Positions 58,751 to 60,000 of a DNA stretch of 60,000 nt are shown here, piece by piece (the stretch's first letter is position 1; each line of letters opens with the position of its first letter). A model generated the notes under the pieces. That model made no database searches. It saw only the letters and a program-made list of their open reading frames with translations, and had not been told where the DNA came from. The DNA is taken from assembly GCF_026151205.1 (NCBI RefSeq), contig NC_087073.1, forward strand, positions 5,603,001 to 5,663,000. The letters run 5' to 3'. Position numbers and translations under genes: made by a program. This DNA comes from Bolinopsis microptera. Taxonomy: Eukaryota > Ctenophora > Tentaculata > Lobata > Bolinopsidae.

Positions 58751-59053
58751 ATGACATCAGAGAAAGTTTGGTCAGCAGCTGTGGTCTCCTCACTCTGCCT
58801 CATCTCCTCCTTCATCATAGTCGCCTCTACTCAATCCCAGAATGACAATGAGGATGAAGTTGAAGTGGTTCCAGATAAAGTATTCAACTCACACCCGGGT
58901 CTAACAGACGAGGAAGCTACACAGGAGGATATAAAGTTGTTTCTCCGGCAACCTGCTTATATTGCTCTTATTGTAATCTTCATGCTTATATTCGTGGCTA
59001 TGTGGTTTGTACCTGATCTACCGCCTCATGGTTCAAAGAAGACCAAGAAGTGA
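58751..59053 (+). CDS. Small membrane protein of unknown family
   Basis: 100 codons, ending in TGA at 59053. Residues 8-27 (AAVVSSLCLISSFIIVAS) form a signal peptide or membrane helix. Residues 30-65 are acidic (NDNEDEVEVVPDKV). Residues 69-87 (AYIALIVIFMLIFVAMWFV) form a strong membrane helix, followed by PDLPPHG and a basic SKKTKK end. The positive tail predicts a cytosolic C-terminus, and KKTKK could be a membrane-retrieval-like signal. An acceptor-like CAG lies 10 bp before the ATG, so a non-coding 5' exon is likely. AATAAA is near 59191. I do not recognise the family. Confidence 0.6.
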   Translation: MTSEKVWSAAVVSSLCLISSFIIVASTQSQNDNEDEVEVVPDKVFNSHPGLTDEEATQEDIKLFLRQPAYIALIVIFMLIFVAMWFVPDLPPHGSKKTKK

Positions 59054-60000
59054 GGGAAATGGCGGAGGACTACAACTGAAAAATGTTTTGATAGACTGAA
59101 GGTTTGAGCGCGGCAATCTGATGAAGTACTGTGGAAGCTGAACAACTTTTGTTCGGCAATGGAACTAAGGGAGAATTACCACAACTCCTCAATAAACCAG
59201 TTGTTTTCTTGGTTTCAGCTAGTGAGTAGTGAGATCTGTTTTAACACAGTGAACTCAGAGTGAAGTCACACATAAAGGTTCAGAGATGTAAAAATTATTG
59301 TACAATATTTGGGAACAGACAAAACTATAATTATCAAGCTTTTAGGTCCGCTTTAAATTAATAAATTATGATAATTACATAAGCGAAGCAATTAGTGTTA
59401 TTAGATAAATGGTGTATTTTAAATGATGTCAAGTCAAACTGGTAAATTTAAAGTTTTATCTCAGTAGCTCGGGTGGTCGAGTTTTTCAAACTTGTCTCGA
59501 CACCGACGCTCAAATATCAAAGAGTGAAAAATGGATTGATGATTTTGATTTTGTGCATGACATTAAATAATGTGGTTCTTAGATTCGCCTGGAACAAATA
59601 CAATTGACTTCTAATTCCAGACCTCCCTCAAGAATAATCTTTCTTACATTATAAGTTCTGGATAATCGTTGCATTAAATCCGCAGAAAATGGGAGGGTCG
59701 GTTTTATTGGAAGTGGTGAAATTATGTTTTTTTATCATGATTTTTTGGTCGGGTGATTGATCGTTTCCCTCAGCAGGCATCCGGGATGTCTCAGTCACGT
59801 GGTAGAGATTGTGATAGTTTCTGAGTTTCAGTTTTGGTCGAGAGAAGTGCTTATTGGAGATACTGTGCCAATTTAATATACGGCAGGTGGGTCACTCCAA
59901 GTGTTTCTGTGGTTATATGGTTCGAAGATTATTTTTTATAATGGAAGGGATCTTGATATTTCGCATTATCTACTCTATTTTTAGCACTGAAGCTCGATAG
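59054..60000 (+). other. 3' UTR of the small membrane protein gene and right flank
   Basis: AATAAA at about 59191; beyond it AT-rich DNA with no exon I can support. Confidence 0.4.

Overview
The window is nuclear DNA of an animal. It is AT-rich, and its genes are broken into short exons with GT..AG introns. The recognisable proteins are animal ones: endophilin with N-BAR and SH3 domains, a TRIC cation channel, an RD3-domain protein, cytosolic seryl-tRNA synthetase and a long coiled-coil protein. Transposons and satellites fill much of the rest. Nothing bacterial is present (no operons, no CRISPR). I cannot name the species; an invertebrate, possibly a non-bilaterian such as a cnidarian or ctenophore, is only a guess.

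Layout. 0.6-5.6 kb: ten-exon coiled-coil gene (+). 6.3-6.9 kb: RD3-like gene (-). 7.2-10.6 kb: gene-poor DNA with more than 20 copies of a motif close to TGTAAATTTCGTCACA, which changes orientation near 9.2 kb and sits in tandem duplications of about 310 and 635 bp. 10.8-12.9 kb: telomere-like repeats, LINE relics in palindromes and a GC-rich module. 13.2-13.8 kb: seven copies of a 91-bp repeat. 14.9-19.7 kb: a 64-bp minisatellite split by a 5'-truncated LINE that encodes RNase H. 19.8-20.8 kb: end of a SWIM zinc-finger gene, probably transposon-derived, followed by an 18-19-bp satellite. 22.9-23.7 kb: intronless TRIC channel gene (+). 24.4-32.5 kb: nine-exon endophilin gene (+) whose introns hold a 33-bp minisatellite, a G-rich repeat and a fold-back element. 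34.3-37.4 kb: transposase and LINE debris. 38.2-43.1 kb: eleven-exon seryl-tRNA synthetase gene (+).

43.9-55.3 kb is the most unusual region. It is a minus-strand array of three full-length intronless EcKinase/CHK-like genes plus truncated and degenerate copies. A 438-bp MITE with an 8-bp target duplication breaks one copy. An apparently intact RTE-like LINE of about 1,053 codons and the tail of a piggyBac-like transposase lie between copies. In all three full genes the His of the usual HGD catalytic motif is replaced by Leu, while the catalytic Asp, the downstream Asn and the metal-binding Asp remain.

55.9-57.0 kb holds nested terminal-inverted-repeat elements, 57.5-57.8 kb an RTE relic, 58.17-58.5 kb a perfect (GT) tract of about 164 units, and 58.75-59.05 kb a small two-hydrophobic-segment membrane protein gene. 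The host genes are not functionally linked; the kinase-like array is the only local gene family.
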